DNA from: CAYHSR01 sp043821725
Lineage (GTDB): Bacteria > Patescibacteriota > Patescibacteriia > Magasanikbacterales > GWA2-37-8
Assembly (NCBI GenBank): GCA_043821725.1
Contig: JBDRCM010000032.1
Coordinates: 1 to 28,599 of the forward strand
Reading direction: 5' to 3'
DNA: 28,599 bases
Of this stretch, positions 6,293 to 15,645 are shown in pieces. Under the pieces are notes generated by a model. The model worked only from the letters and a program-made list of their open reading frames with translations, did not search any database and had not been told where the DNA came from. A program made the translations under genes and the position numbers. How positions within the stretch are numbered: the first letter of the stretch is position 1; each line of letters opens with the position of its first letter.

Positions 6293-7324
6293 ATGGACAT
6301 AAAGAAATATTTTAAACAAGCAGTCAAAGACGACGCTTCAGACTTGCATCTTGTGGGCGGAGAATTACCTGTTTTACGCGTGGAAGGAGAATTAAAGACC
6401 ATCAGTGATACCAAACTGGATAATAAGGAGCTTAATATGGCAATCATGTCTGTTTTGTCCAAAGAACAGCAGGAAAAATATAAGGCGGAAAAAGAGCTTG
6501 ATTTCAGTTATGAAGTTTATAATGCGCGTTTTCGCGTTAATTTACACCAGCAAGAGGAAAAAATTGGTTTAAGCGCGCGATTAATACCAAAAAGAATTCC
6601 AACTCCTGAAGAGCTTGGCTTTTATGATTCAATAACCGAAATGACTGACAATCTAGACGGTCTGATTTTAGTTACAGGTCCGACCGGCTGTGGCAAATCA
6701 ACCACGATTGCTTCTTTGATTGAAGAAATCAACAAAAAGCGCAAAGCTCATATCATAACAATTGAAGATCCAGTTGAGTTTCTTTTTGAAGACAAGCAGT
6801 GCCTCATAGAACAGCGGGAGGTGGGAACTGACACAAAATCGTTCGCATCTGCTTTAAAGCATGTTTTAAGGCAAGATCCAAATGTTATTTTAGTAGGTGA
6901 AATGCGTGATCCTGAAACAATTGCAACCGTTTTAACTGCCGCAGAAACAGGCCATCTGGTGTTTTCAACTTTGCATACGCCAAGTGCGGCTGAAGCAGTT
7001 GAACGGATTGTTGATGTATTTGAAGGAGCCAAGCAAAAGCAGGTGCTTATTCAACTGTCTGCGGTTTTAAGGGCTGTAGTGTCCCAGCAACTTATTCCCT
7101 CAAAGGACAAAGGCCGTATTGCAGCTCGCGAAGTTTTAATAAATACTCCAGCTGTTGCCAATTTAATAAGGGAAAATTCAGTGAGCCAGATAAAGTCGGC
7201 AATTCAAACCGGTGCAAAGGATGGCATGATAACCATGGAAAATTCAATCAAGCAATTATTGAGTGACGGTTGGATAGATGAAGATATTGCTCAACGAAGG
7301 ATGGGAAGAATGAAAAAAGTTTAA
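6293..7324 (+). CDS. pilT: PilT-family twitching motility ATPase
   Basis: The protein has 343 residues, the usual PilT length. It has the PilT N-domain (residues 1-100), Walker A GPTGCGKST (129-137), the Asp box IITIEDPVEF (154-163), Walker B ILVGEMRD with Glu203, and the His box GHLVFSTLHT (220-229). The C-terminal NLIREN...QIKSAIQTG...GMITMENSI region is characteristic of PilT rather than PilB. PilT hexamers power type IV pilus retraction at the inner membrane. No other pilus gene is in the window. The CCA-adding enzyme starts 5 bases after the stop, so the two are co-transcribed although unrelated in function. Confidence 0.93.
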   Translation: MDIKKYFKQAVKDDASDLHLVGGELPVLRVEGELKTISDTKLDNKELNMAIMSVLSKEQQEKYKAEKELDFSYEVYNARFRVNLHQQEEKIGLSARLIPKRIPTPEELGFYDSITEMTDNLDGLILVTGPTGCGKSTTIASLIEEINKKRKAHIITIEDPVEFLFEDKQCLIEQREVGTDTKSFASALKHVLRQDPNVILVGEMRDPETIATVLTAAETGHLVFSTLHTPSAAEAVERIVDVFEGAKQKQVLIQLSAVLRAVVSQQLIPSKDKGRIAAREVLINTPAVANLIRENSVSQIKSAIQTGAKDGMITMENSIKQLLSDGWIDEDIAQRRMGRMKKV

Positions 7325-7328
7325 TTGT

Positions 7329-8771
7329 GTGGATTTAAAAAAAATTTACAAAAAAATAAGCGCAATAGCGGAAAAAAACAAAACGCCGATTTATGCAGTC
7401 GGCGGTTTTGTGCGCGATTTGCTGATGGATAAGCAAGAATTTAAGGATATTGATTTTGTAGTAGAAGGAAGTGGAATTGATTTTGCCGAGAAATTTGACA
7501 AGGCAATGAAAGAACAGGGGAGATTAGTTATTTTTCCCGACTTTGATACTGCGCGCTATCTATTTTTTGATGAACAGGACAAAATATTTTTGGAGCTGGA
7601 GTTTGCCGGCGCAAGAAAAGAACAGTATAAAAAAAGTTCAAGAAAACCCAAAGTGCTGGCTACTGATTTGGAGCAGGATTTATTGAGAAGAGATTTTACA
7701 ATCAATGCCATGGCTTTGCCGATTGAAAAAATCAATGAAAATTTTTTTAAAAAGCATATTATTGATCGTTTTAACGGCAAGCAAGATTTAGAAGATAAGA
7801 TTATCCGTACTCCTTTGGATCCGAATGAAACATTTATTGATGATCCGCTTCGCATGATAAGAGCTATGCGATTTTCCGCGCAGTTGAATTTTTCAATTGA
7901 ACCGCAAACACTTGAAGCGATTTACAAAAATAGGGAGCGGATAAAAATAGTTTCAGCCGAGCGAATCCAAGAGGAACTTTTAAAAATATTATCATGTGAC
8001 ATGCCATCCGTCGCTCTTAATTTAATGTTTCAGACCCATTTGCTGGATTTGATTTTGCCTGAAGTGGCACAGCTTGACGGAGTTGAAGAGATTTACGGCC
8101 ACCAGCATAAAAATAATATGGTTCACACATTTAAGGTGGTGGATAATATATCATTGCGCACTGACAAAGCGATTCTGCGCTTGGCCGGATTACTGCATGA
8201 CATTGGCAAATTTGCAACCAAACATTTTATAGCCAAAACCGGCTGGACATTTTATCAGCATGAACATGTTGGAAAAAAATTAGTTTATAGAATTTCAAAA
8301 AGATTGCGATTATCAAAAAAAGACACGGATTATTTGGCAAAGATGGTTCGCTGGCATCAACAGCCCATAAGTTTAATGGATGATGGTATAACCGATTCGG
8401 CTGTACGCAGGTTAATTGTTAATTTGGAAGATGATTTAGATGATCTTTTGATTTTGGGGATAAGCGACATTACCACAGGCAATCCATATAAGCTTAAGAA
8501 AAGGCAGGATAATTATGAGCGATTGCGCAAGCGCATTGATGAAGTAATGGAAAAAGACAAATTGCGCGCTTTTCAGTCGCCAATCAGGGGAGAGGAAATT
8601 ATGAAGCAATGTAATCTCAAGCCCGGTCCGACTGTTGGTAAAATTAAAAAAGACATAGAAGAAGCGATTTTGGACGGCATTATTCCAAATGAATATGAAC
8701 CGGCAAAAATCTATTTTGAGAAAATAAAGGGCAAATATTTGGAATCAGCTGGGAAGTGGGAAATTATTTGA
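7329..8771 (+). CDS. cca: CCA tRNA nucleotidyltransferase with HD domain
   Basis: The protein has 480 residues. It has a class II nucleotidyltransferase head with GGFVRD (25-30) and the metal-binding pair Asp40/Asp42 (KDIDF), then RRDFTINAMA (120-129), then the neck DDPLRMIRA (171-179). From about residue 255 there is an HD phosphohydrolase-type domain with LLHDIGK (His290, Asp291). The enzyme adds or repairs the 3' CCA of tRNAs using CTP and ATP. It is needed here because the tRNA-Pro at 5568-5641 has no encoded CCA. The start is GTG at 7329, since no ATG precedes the conserved region. Confidence 0.93.
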   Translation: MDLKKIYKKISAIAEKNKTPIYAVGGFVRDLLMDKQEFKDIDFVVEGSGIDFAEKFDKAMKEQGRLVIFPDFDTARYLFFDEQDKIFLELEFAGARKEQYKKSSRKPKVLATDLEQDLLRRDFTINAMALPIEKINENFFKKHIIDRFNGKQDLEDKIIRTPLDPNETFIDDPLRMIRAMRFSAQLNFSIEPQTLEAIYKNRERIKIVSAERIQEELLKILSCDMPSVALNLMFQTHLLDLILPEVAQLDGVEEIYGHQHKNNMVHTFKVVDNISLRTDKAILRLAGLLHDIGKFATKHFIAKTGWTFYQHEHVGKKLVYRISKRLRLSKKDTDYLAKMVRWHQQPISLMDDGITDSAVRRLIVNLEDDLDDLLILGISDITTGNPYKLKKRQDNYERLRKRIDEVMEKDKLRAFQSPIRGEEIMKQCNLKPGPTVGKIKKDIEEAILDGIIPNEYEPAKIYFEKIKGKYLESAGKWEII

Positions 8772-8792
8772 GCGCATTGTGGTTGATGTGGC

Positions 8793-8808
8793 ATTTGGCG
8801 ACAGACCC
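8793..8808 (+). repeat. Copy 1 of 16-base repeat
   Basis: ATTTGGCGACAGACCC occurs here, between the CCA enzyme and the glycosyltransferase, and again at 27059-27074. Here it has no matching left arm; the other copy is part of a hairpin. The motif resembles short palindromic REP-type repeats, though this is judged by eye only. Confidence 0.6.
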
Positions 8809-8833
8809 TTAAAAACGGAATTCATGGGAAATT

Positions 8834-10561
8834 ATGGAAAAAAATGGAAATTTCAAAAATATTAAAATTTTTGTTGCTTTGATTGTTTTGGCAACCATTC
8901 TGCGGTTGTCTTTTTTATCTCTTACGCCTTTATACCACGACGAGCCCGCATATTCGTTAAGAAGCATTGGAATGATAGATACTTTGACAAGCAAAAATCA
9001 GCCCACGCCGGTTGATTTGCTTGGGTATGAGAATTGGTGGGTAAAGCTGTCATTTCATGACCATCCGCCACTGTTTTTTTTAATTAATCACATATCCATT
9101 AAAATATTCAAAAGCGGATTGTTTGGCGCGCGCCTGCCGTCCGTTTTTTTTGGAATTGCAACAGTGATCATACTATTTTATATAGCGCGTAAAATTTTTG
9201 ATGAAAAAACAGCGCTATTGGTAGCGGGGTTGGGTGCTGTAAATTGTTTTATGGTGGCTTATGCGCGCGTGAGTATGATGGAATCCACTGTAATGTTCTT
9301 TATTCTTTTGTCGCTGTATTTTTTCTTGCTTTCATTGGAAAATCAAAAATATTTGCCATGGTTTGGATTGTTTTTCGGCATCAGCGTTATGTGTAAATAT
9401 ACGGCCGTTATTTCAATGCTGGCATACATTCCAATTATTATTATATACAGAAGAAATTATTTAGTCGGAAAAAAATTTTATTTTTCCGCTTTATTGTTTT
9501 TAATAGTTATTTCGCCGTTAATCATATATAATTATTACTTATTTGAGAATTTTGGACATTTTGATTTTCAGATTTCCTCATTATTAAATCAAGATACTCC
9601 AATGTGGGGTAAAATATATAACGCGCAAATCAGAGGATCCATTTTTGATCGCATTCAAGGACTATTGTCGCTATCATATCTGATTTCGCCGGTTATGGTC
9701 TGTTTTTTCTTTTCTGGCCTTATCCTTTTTGCTTTCAAGATAAAGAAAGCTTGCGGTGTTAATTTATTGACGCTACTTTTTTTTACAATTACGCAAATTT
9801 TTCTGGTTATTTTGATTGACTCTCACGCGCGCATTCTTTATTACAGCGTGCCTTCAGTTATTTTGTTGTCTTCATACTATATTTACAATAATGGATTTTT
9901 GGCCACAAATCAAAAGCCATGGAAAATAGCAGTCGGCGCGCTTCTTTGTTTTGAGTTATTGTTCTGCTTAAACAGCATTTTTGTGCCGTTATGGTCAAAG
10001 CCGTGGGGCCAAGAGTTTTTAACATACGCAATGGTGTATGGCGAATCATCTCATTTTGATCAAGGAGATAGGCAAATAGAGGCGTTTTTTAAGAATAATG
10101 TGGATGGACAAAGCCAAAAGATTGACGTCAGGCCATGGTTTTATGAGTGGAAGCCGATAAACAGCATTGATATTGTTAAGGATTCTTTTGCAAAAAATGA
10201 TTCAAAGCCGATTATAGTTTATGATTCCCGGATTAAATATCAAACTTACGCATGGGTTTTTATGAAGCGCAAAATTTATCAGAATATTCCGGTTTTTTCA
10301 GACATAGAATTTAAAAAAAATATAATTCAAAAGTTCATAGATCCTCAAATTTTTAATCATTTTAATGTGTATTATGTGTTCGCAGTATCTCCTTTTTCGC
10401 GCGTCGATCCAACACAGGCACAATCCACGCACTTGCCTTCTGAATTGGACTTTGCAAGCGCTGTTTTAATCCGCAATAGTCAAGGCATACCTGTTTATTT
10501 GGTATATCACTTAAATTTTTCCGATTATTTCGATATTTTTATAAATAACAGCAACAATTGA
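8834..10561 (+). CDS. GT39/ArnT-like membrane glycosyltransferase
   Basis: The protein has 575 residues, with about ten hydrophobic helices in the first 370 and a soluble C-terminal part. Residues 34-40 (YHDEPAY) contain the Asp-Glu pair (Asp36, Glu37) found in the first outer loop of the PMT/ArnT superfamily, and HDHPPLFF (75-82) is another hallmark of PMT_2 proteins. These GT-C enzymes transfer sugars from polyprenyl-phosphate carriers to proteins or lipids on the outer face of the membrane. The acceptor cannot be read from the sequence. The gene follows the CCA enzyme in the same direction, with the short 16-base repeat in the gap. Confidence 0.85.
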   Translation: MEKNGNFKNIKIFVALIVLATILRLSFLSLTPLYHDEPAYSLRSIGMIDTLTSKNQPTPVDLLGYENWWVKLSFHDHPPLFFLINHISIKIFKSGLFGARLPSVFFGIATVIILFYIARKIFDEKTALLVAGLGAVNCFMVAYARVSMMESTVMFFILLSLYFFLLSLENQKYLPWFGLFFGISVMCKYTAVISMLAYIPIIIIYRRNYLVGKKFYFSALLFLIVISPLIIYNYYLFENFGHFDFQISSLLNQDTPMWGKIYNAQIRGSIFDRIQGLLSLSYLISPVMVCFFFSGLILFAFKIKKACGVNLLTLLFFTITQIFLVILIDSHARILYYSVPSVILLSSYYIYNNGFLATNQKPWKIAVGALLCFELLFCLNSIFVPLWSKPWGQEFLTYAMVYGESSHFDQGDRQIEAFFKNNVDGQSQKIDVRPWFYEWKPINSIDIVKDSFAKNDSKPIIVYDSRIKYQTYAWVFMKRKIYQNIPVFSDIEFKKNIIQKFIDPQIFNHFNVYYVFAVSPFSRVDPTQAQSTHLPSELDFASAVLIRNSQGIPVYLVYHLNFSDYFDIFINNSNN

Positions 10562-10586
10562 CCAAATTGGCTTATTATAGTATGAT
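10558..10586 (+). promoter_or_regulatory. Promoter of the MacAB-like operon
   Basis: TTGACC (10558-10563) and TATGAT (10581-10586) are separated by 17 bases. The -35 overlaps the stop codon of the glycosyltransferase, so the export operon can be transcribed independently. Confidence 0.7.
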
Positions 10587-10625
10587 AAATGTTAATAGGA
10601 GCTGAATTATGCGGTAAATAAGCCA
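10568..10625. promoter_or_regulatory. Inverted repeat spanning promoter and leader
   Basis: TGGCTTATT (10568-10576, in the promoter spacer) is repeated inverted as AATAAGCCA (10617-10625, in the leader). The left arm lies upstream of the expected transcription start, so this is not an RNA hairpin; two operator half-sites for a regulator are more likely. Confidence 0.4.
10597..10617 (+). other. Two-codon upstream ORF (ATG CGG TAA)
   Basis: AGGAG (10597-10601) is followed 7 bases later by ATG CGG TAA (10609-10617), a Met-Arg-stop minigene with well-placed ribosome site in the leader of the MacA-like gene. The true start at 10651 has a poorer ribosome site. Minimal ORFs can stall or sequester ribosomes; whether this one does is inference. 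Confidence 0.4.
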
Positions 10626-10650
10626 TTATTATTAATATTACTAAAAAGAT

Positions 10651-12417
10651 ATGTCTATATTTAAGAAAAAGAGTTTTTATATTATTCTGCTGATTATTTT
10701 ATTAACAGTGGCAGGTGTTGCCTACAGCAAATATAAAAAGGACAATAAGCCGATTGAATATGAAACGGTCAAAGTAAATAAAGGAGATGTAACGCGCACA
10801 GTTGATGCCACAGGTAAGGTAAAATCAGAGAGTGATTTATCATTGCGTTTTGAAACCGCCGGCACTGTTGCCACAGTAACAATTAAAGAAGGCGATATAG
10901 TGAAAGAAGGCGATGTATTGGTGTCTTTGAATTTAAAATCCCTTGACTCTTCTGTTGCGCAAGCCAGCGCTAATCTCAATCAACAGCTGGCTGGCTCAAC
11001 TGCTGAACAATTAAAGAGTTTAAATGCTACGGTGGATAGCGCAAAATCTGCGTTGGAAAAAGCAAAAGCTGATGGAAGCGCTTCAGTGGCTTCCGCTGAA
11101 TCAGCTTTGGAAACTGCAGAAAATAATTTGAAACTGGCTGAAGGGGGAAAGGACAGTCAGATAGTAAGCAGTGAATATGACAACGCGGTTGTGCTTTTGC
11201 AAAAGACAGCTTCAATTCTTGATGACGCAATAACTCAATCAGACAATATACTTGGCATTGATAATACACTGGCCAATGATGATTTTGAAAAGTATTTGTC
11301 TGTGCAAGATACATCGCGCCTTAATGTGGCTAAAAATTATTATCCAACCGCGAGAAACGCCAAAAATCAGGCGGTCGCAGTAATCCTCCCACTTACAACT
11401 TTAAGCAATAATAATGAAGTGGATGCCGTTCTTGATATAACCGAGCTTGCATTGGCAAAAACAAATCAATTATTGGCATATGTGGGCGATATGCTTAATG
11501 CAACGCGAGCTGTTGGCAGTCTAACGCAAACTTCTTTGGATACAAAAAAAACCAGCATTTCTACAAGCCGATCTTCCATAACCACACAATATACTTCAGT
11601 GGTTGGTCAAAAGCAAGATATTTTCAACGCAATAAACAGCTATTCAACATACAAAATAGCGTATGAAAAGGCAATAAAGGATTTGCAGTCAACAAAGGAC
11701 AGTGTAAAAAGCTATAATAACCAGCTTCAGGCCTCTGTTGCCCAGGCCGAGGCAAATTACAAAAACAGCTTGAATCCTGCGCGAGAAGTTGATGTTGCGT
11801 ATTATCGCGCCGCATTACAACAGGCAATTGTAAATCGTAACAAGGCAATACTTAAGTCGCCTATGAACGGCGTGGTCACAAAAATAAATAGAAAAAAAGG
11901 CGAATATATTTCAGCAACAGATATTATAGTAGAAATGGTTTCGCCTGACTATGAAATTGAAGTGGATGTGCCTGAAACAGATGTTGCAAAGATAAAAATC
12001 AATGACAAAGTTAGCTACACAGTTGACGCGCTTGGTGACAGCTATAAATTTGTTGGAAAAGTAATTACAATTGATCCGCAATCAACTGAAATTCAAGATG
12101 TAGTGTATTACAAAGTCAAAATTTCAATTTCCCAAAGTGATGTTAAGAGCAATAAGGCAAACAAGGAAATAAAGCCGGGTATGACTGCAAATGTTTCAAT
12201 TGATACTGCTGGAGACAATGAACTGAAAAATGTTTTGTACTTGCCACTGCGCGCGATTTTATCTGAAAACGGTTCAGGCAGATATGTGAGAGTGTTAAAA
12301 GACAACAAGGTAAGCAACGCGACTGTTAAGTTGGGTAGTCAGGTTGACAATGGGTTTGTTGTTATAGAAAGCGGAGTAAGCAGTGGCGATGAAATTGTAT
12401 TGAGTGTTAAACAGTGA
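10651..12417 (+). CDS. MacA/HlyD-like periplasmic adaptor of an ABC exporter
   Basis: The protein has 588 residues. A membrane anchor lies at about residues 8-26, then a beta-barrel/lipoyl start with DATGKVKSESDLSLRF, then a long Ala/Gln/Lys-rich coiled-coil (about 100-390). The second lipoyl half follows (KSPMNGVVTKINRKKGEYIS), then a beta-barrel and membrane-proximal domain (VSYTVDALGDSYKFVGKV, IKPGMTANVSID, LYLPLRAILSENG). This is the HlyD/MacA adaptor order, with an unusually long coiled-coil insert. The gene overlaps the ATPase start by four bases, and two FtsX-type permeases follow, so it serves a MacB-type mechanotransmitting exporter. If the cell lacks an outer membrane the adaptor would have no TolC partner and would act on the cell surface. 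Confidence 0.88.
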   Translation: MSIFKKKSFYIILLIILLTVAGVAYSKYKKDNKPIEYETVKVNKGDVTRTVDATGKVKSESDLSLRFETAGTVATVTIKEGDIVKEGDVLVSLNLKSLDSSVAQASANLNQQLAGSTAEQLKSLNATVDSAKSALEKAKADGSASVASAESALETAENNLKLAEGGKDSQIVSSEYDNAVVLLQKTASILDDAITQSDNILGIDNTLANDDFEKYLSVQDTSRLNVAKNYYPTARNAKNQAVAVILPLTTLSNNNEVDAVLDITELALAKTNQLLAYVGDMLNATRAVGSLTQTSLDTKKTSISTSRSSITTQYTSVVGQKQDIFNAINSYSTYKIAYEKAIKDLQSTKDSVKSYNNQLQASVAQAEANYKNSLNPAREVDVAYYRAALQQAIVNRNKAILKSPMNGVVTKINRKKGEYISATDIIVEMVSPDYEIEVDVPETDVAKIKINDKVSYTVDALGDSYKFVGKVITIDPQSTEIQDVVYYKVKISISQSDVKSNKANKEIKPGMTANVSIDTAGDNELKNVLYLPLRAILSENGSGRYVRVLKDNKVSNATVKLGSQVDNGFVVIESGVSSGDEIVLSVKQ

Positions 12418-13142
12418 TTATGCCATTGATACAAGTGAAAAAATTAAAAAAAGAGTTTAGTAATGATGATGTTGTGACAAAGGTTCTTAATGGTCTTAAT
12501 TTTAACATAGAAAAAGGAGAGTTTGTATCCATAATGGGGCCCAGTGGATCAGGCAAGTCAACACTAATGCATATATTGGGGTTTCTTGATACCCTTACAG
12601 AAGGTTCATATCATTTTGACGGCCGAGATGTTGGAAAGTTAAATGATGATGAGTTGGCGCTAATGCGCAGCAAAAGCGTAGGATTTGTGTTTCAGGCGTT
12701 TAATCTTCTTAATCGTTCAAGCGCGCTTGAAAATGTTGCTTTACCTCTTTTTTACAGCAAAATACCGGTTTCAAAGCGCATGCAAAGAGCAAAAGAAATG
12801 CTAGAACAGGTTGATCTCGGGCATAGGTTGAATCATACGCCAAACAAGCTTTCCGGAGGAGAAAAACAGCGCGTTGCCATTGCAAGAGCGCTTGTTAATG
12901 ATCCGGATGTGGTATTTGCGGATGAGCCGACTGGAAATCTTGATTCAAAATCAGGATTGCAGGTGATGAAAATACTCCAAAATCTTAATGAGCAGGGGAG
13001 AACAATAATTTTAGTAACTCACGAAAAATACACAGCTGAGCATGCAAAAAGAATCATAAATTTAAAAGATGGTCTTATTATTGAAGATGTTCTTGTTAAT
13101 CATAGGCAATTCGCTGAAAAGAACGGCAAATTGGTAAAGTAA
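12414..13142 (+). CDS. ABC transporter ATPase, MacB/LolD type
   Basis: The protein has 242 residues with every ABC motif: Walker A GPSGSGKST (42-50), Q-loop Gln94 (FVFQAFNLL), signature LSGGE (146-150), Walker B VVFADE with Glu171, and switch His203 (VTHE). The N-terminal layout and the loop around LNDDELALMRSKSVGFVFQ are typical of MacB/LolD-type ATPases that partner with FtsX-like permeases. Either GTG 12414 (overlapping the upstream TGA) or ATG 12420 could be the start; the GTGA overlap suggests translational coupling. It would energise the two permeases that follow. Confidence 0.92.
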   Translation: MIMPLIQVKKLKKEFSNDDVVTKVLNGLNFNIEKGEFVSIMGPSGSGKSTLMHILGFLDTLTEGSYHFDGRDVGKLNDDELALMRSKSVGFVFQAFNLLNRSSALENVALPLFYSKIPVSKRMQRAKEMLEQVDLGHRLNHTPNKLSGGEKQRVAIARALVNDPDVVFADEPTGNLDSKSGLQVMKILQNLNEQGRTIILVTHEKYTAEHAKRIINLKDGLIIEDVLVNHRQFAEKNGKLVK

Positions 13143-13144
13143 TT

Positions 13145-14377
13145 ATGTTCATAGAAAATGTAAAAAATTCATGGCAAATTATCGGCCGTAATAAAGTGCG
13201 GTCTTTTTTGACTATGCTTGGAATAATAATCGGCGTGATGTCCGTTATTATAATAATTTCAGTTGGAGCTGGAGCCCAGAGCTTGATATTGAATCAAATT
13301 ACCGGCATGGGCTCCAATTTAATCGGAATTTTGCCTGGGCAGGCAGATGAAGAAGGACCACCCGCTTCAGTTATGGGTATTTTAATTACCAGCTTGAAAG
13401 ACGATCAAATAAAAAAATTGGTTAAAGAGTATCCCCATATTATTGCGGGCGCTTCTTATGTCAAAGGAGCTGACACAGTCACTTGGTCATATAATAAAAT
13501 GGATATCAATTTTGTTGGTACAAATAGTGAGTATGTTATTGTTGAAGATACTAATGTCGAAAAAGGGCGCTTTTTTACCACTTCAGACGAGAATTCAAAT
13601 GCGCGAGTGGCTGTGGTGGGAAGCGACGTGGTAAAAGAACTGTTCAACAATTCCGACCCGATTGGACAAAAGATAAAAATATTAAAGACAAATTTTACTG
13701 TAATCGGAGTAATGCGTCAGCGTGGAGTAAGCGGTTTTGAAAGTCAGGATAACAAGATATTCGTGCCCATTACAACAGCGCAAAAACTTTTGCTTGGAAT
13801 AAATTATGCAAGTTTTGCGCGGTTGAAAGTTGATAGTGCGGATAATGTTGACAAAAGCATACAGTTTGTAAAATCACGTTTGCGCGAACTTCACAATATA
13901 GATAATCCAACGGATGATGATTTTTCAGTGAGATCAATGGCACAAGGCATTGAGACCTTTACTTCCGTGACAGACGCATTGCGCGTTTTTTTGACTTCTG
14001 TTGCAGCGATAGCTCTAATAGTAGGAGGGATAGGAATAATGAATATAATGCTTGCCGTTGTTCAAGAGCGGACAAGAGAAATTGGATTGCGAAAGGCGAT
14101 TGGAGCCAGGAAAATCAATATAATGTCGCAGTTTTTAATTGAGACCATGACCATTACCCTGATTGGAGGATTGCTGGGTATAATTTTTGGCGTATTTATT
14201 TCAATTATCATTGCGAAAATAGCGCAGTACTTGCAGTATGATTGGAATTTGGTTATATCGCCGTTCAGCATTTTATTGGCAACAGTTGTTTCAATTGGAG
14301 TCGGCATTATTTTTGGCCTTTTGCCGGCAAGCAGAGCAAGCAAGCTTGATCCGATTAGCGCGTTAAGATATGAGTAA
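13145..14377 (+). CDS. MacB-like FtsX-domain permease 1
   Basis: The protein has 410 residues. One membrane helix near residues 20-43 (KVRSFLTMLGIIIGVMSVIIIIS) is followed by a large outward MacB-type domain (about 45-280), then three helices of the FtsX domain from about 283 (VAAIALIVGGIGIMNIML). The cytoplasmic coupling segment ERTREIGLRKAIGARK and the terminal LLPASRASKLDPISALRYE are standard. The gene starts 2 bases after the ATPase stop. MacB-family permeases do not carry substrate through the membrane but transmit ATPase motion outward; the cargo (peptide, lipid or drug) is unknown. Confidence 0.9.
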   Translation: MFIENVKNSWQIIGRNKVRSFLTMLGIIIGVMSVIIIISVGAGAQSLILNQITGMGSNLIGILPGQADEEGPPASVMGILITSLKDDQIKKLVKEYPHIIAGASYVKGADTVTWSYNKMDINFVGTNSEYVIVEDTNVEKGRFFTTSDENSNARVAVVGSDVVKELFNNSDPIGQKIKILKTNFTVIGVMRQRGVSGFESQDNKIFVPITTAQKLLLGINYASFARLKVDSADNVDKSIQFVKSRLRELHNIDNPTDDDFSVRSMAQGIETFTSVTDALRVFLTSVAAIALIVGGIGIMNIMLAVVQERTREIGLRKAIGARKINIMSQFLIETMTITLIGGLLGIIFGVFISIIIAKIAQYLQYDWNLVISPFSILLATVVSIGVGIIFGLLPASRASKLDPISALRYE

Positions 14378-14389
14378 AAAATTACAAGC

Positions 14390-15637
14390 ATGAAACTTTT
14401 TGACATACTTAAAAATTCATTTAAAGCGTTAAAGTCCCAGAAAACACGGACTGTTTTAACCATTCTTGGAATCAGCATAGGCATTGCCATAGTTATAACA
14501 ATAATGTCCGCCGGCAAAGGGTTGGATAAATTTTTATTAAGCCAGATGGAAATTTTTGGATCAGACACTGTTTGGACTGAAGTGAAAGTGCCAAGCGTTA
14601 AAAAAACTTCAAATGAAAATGCCATGGGACAAGCAACCGGCATTACCATAACCACGATGAAAAATAAAGACATTGACACAATAAGGCAACATTCTAATAT
14701 TTCGGCGGCATACGGATGGGTGATGGGTCAAGAGTCGGTAAATTATCAGGGTCAAAGCAGGCGAATGCTGATTATGGGTAATGGCTTTCAGATGCCGCTT
14801 GTTGAGAAATATGAAATAGATGAAGGAAGATTTTTTACTGAAGATGAAGAGAGTTCTTTGTCGCAAGTCGCAGTGCTCGGATCAACAGGCAAGCAAAAAT
14901 TGTTTGGAGATGACAGCGCAATCGGAAAGACGATTTATATAAAGCATAAGCCATTTAAAGTCATTGGAGTTGCAAAAGAGCGCGGCTCGGCTTTTTTCAT
15001 GGATATGGACGACATAATCACAGTTCCTGCTAAAACGGTTCAGAAAATTTTGCTTGGAACCGATTATGTTTCAGCTATTGGAGCCAAAATCATAGACAGC
15101 AAAAAAATGGTTTCTACGGTTAAGGACATTGAATATCAAATACGCCAGAATCATGGAATTACAGATCCTGACAAGGATGATTTTGCGGTAAGCACAATGG
15201 AAGAAGCGCGTGATATGCTTGCTAGCATAGTTGATGGAGTAACTTTTTTGCTTGTGGCATTGGTTTGTATATCTCTTGTAGTCGGCGGAGTTGGAATAAT
15301 GAATATAATGTATGTGTCAGTAACAGAACGAACTTTTGAAATTGGTTTGCGCAAATCATTAGGAGCAAGAAAAAAAGATATTTCTAGGCAGTTTTTATCT
15401 GAAGCCGTAATGCTAACTCTTGGAGGCGGAGTATTTGGCATTTTACTGGGAGCTAGTTTGTCTTTTTTGGTTTGCGTGGCGGCCCGCTATTATGATTTGG
15501 AGTGGGTATATATTGTTCCAATTTCATCAATTGTGCTGGCAGTGCTTTTTTCAGTGGCAGTCGGCTTGTTTTTTGGCCTATATCCGGCAAAAAAAGCCGC
15601 AAACCTTAATCCAATTGAGGCATTGAGAAGGGAGTAA
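14390..15637 (+). CDS. MacB-like FtsX-domain permease 2
   Basis: The protein has 415 residues and the same plan as its neighbour: an N-terminal helix (KTRTVLTILGISIGIAIVITIMS), an outward domain with EGRFFTEDEE and VAVLGS blocks matching the first permease, and three C-terminal helices with ERTFEIGLRKSLGARK and YPAKKAANLNPIEALRRE. It is clearly a diverged paralog of the preceding gene. With a single ATPase gene in the operon, the two permeases may form a heterodimer. The gap between them is 12 bases. Confidence 0.9.
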   Translation: MKLFDILKNSFKALKSQKTRTVLTILGISIGIAIVITIMSAGKGLDKFLLSQMEIFGSDTVWTEVKVPSVKKTSNENAMGQATGITITTMKNKDIDTIRQHSNISAAYGWVMGQESVNYQGQSRRMLIMGNGFQMPLVEKYEIDEGRFFTEDEESSLSQVAVLGSTGKQKLFGDDSAIGKTIYIKHKPFKVIGVAKERGSAFFMDMDDIITVPAKTVQKILLGTDYVSAIGAKIIDSKKMVSTVKDIEYQIRQNHGITDPDKDDFAVSTMEEARDMLASIVDGVTFLLVALVCISLVVGGVGIMNIMYVSVTERTFEIGLRKSLGARKKDISRQFLSEAVMLTLGGGVFGILLGASLSFLVCVAARYYDLEWVYIVPISSIVLAVLFSVAVGLFFGLYPAKKAANLNPIEALRRE

Positions 15638-15645
15638 ACACACAT

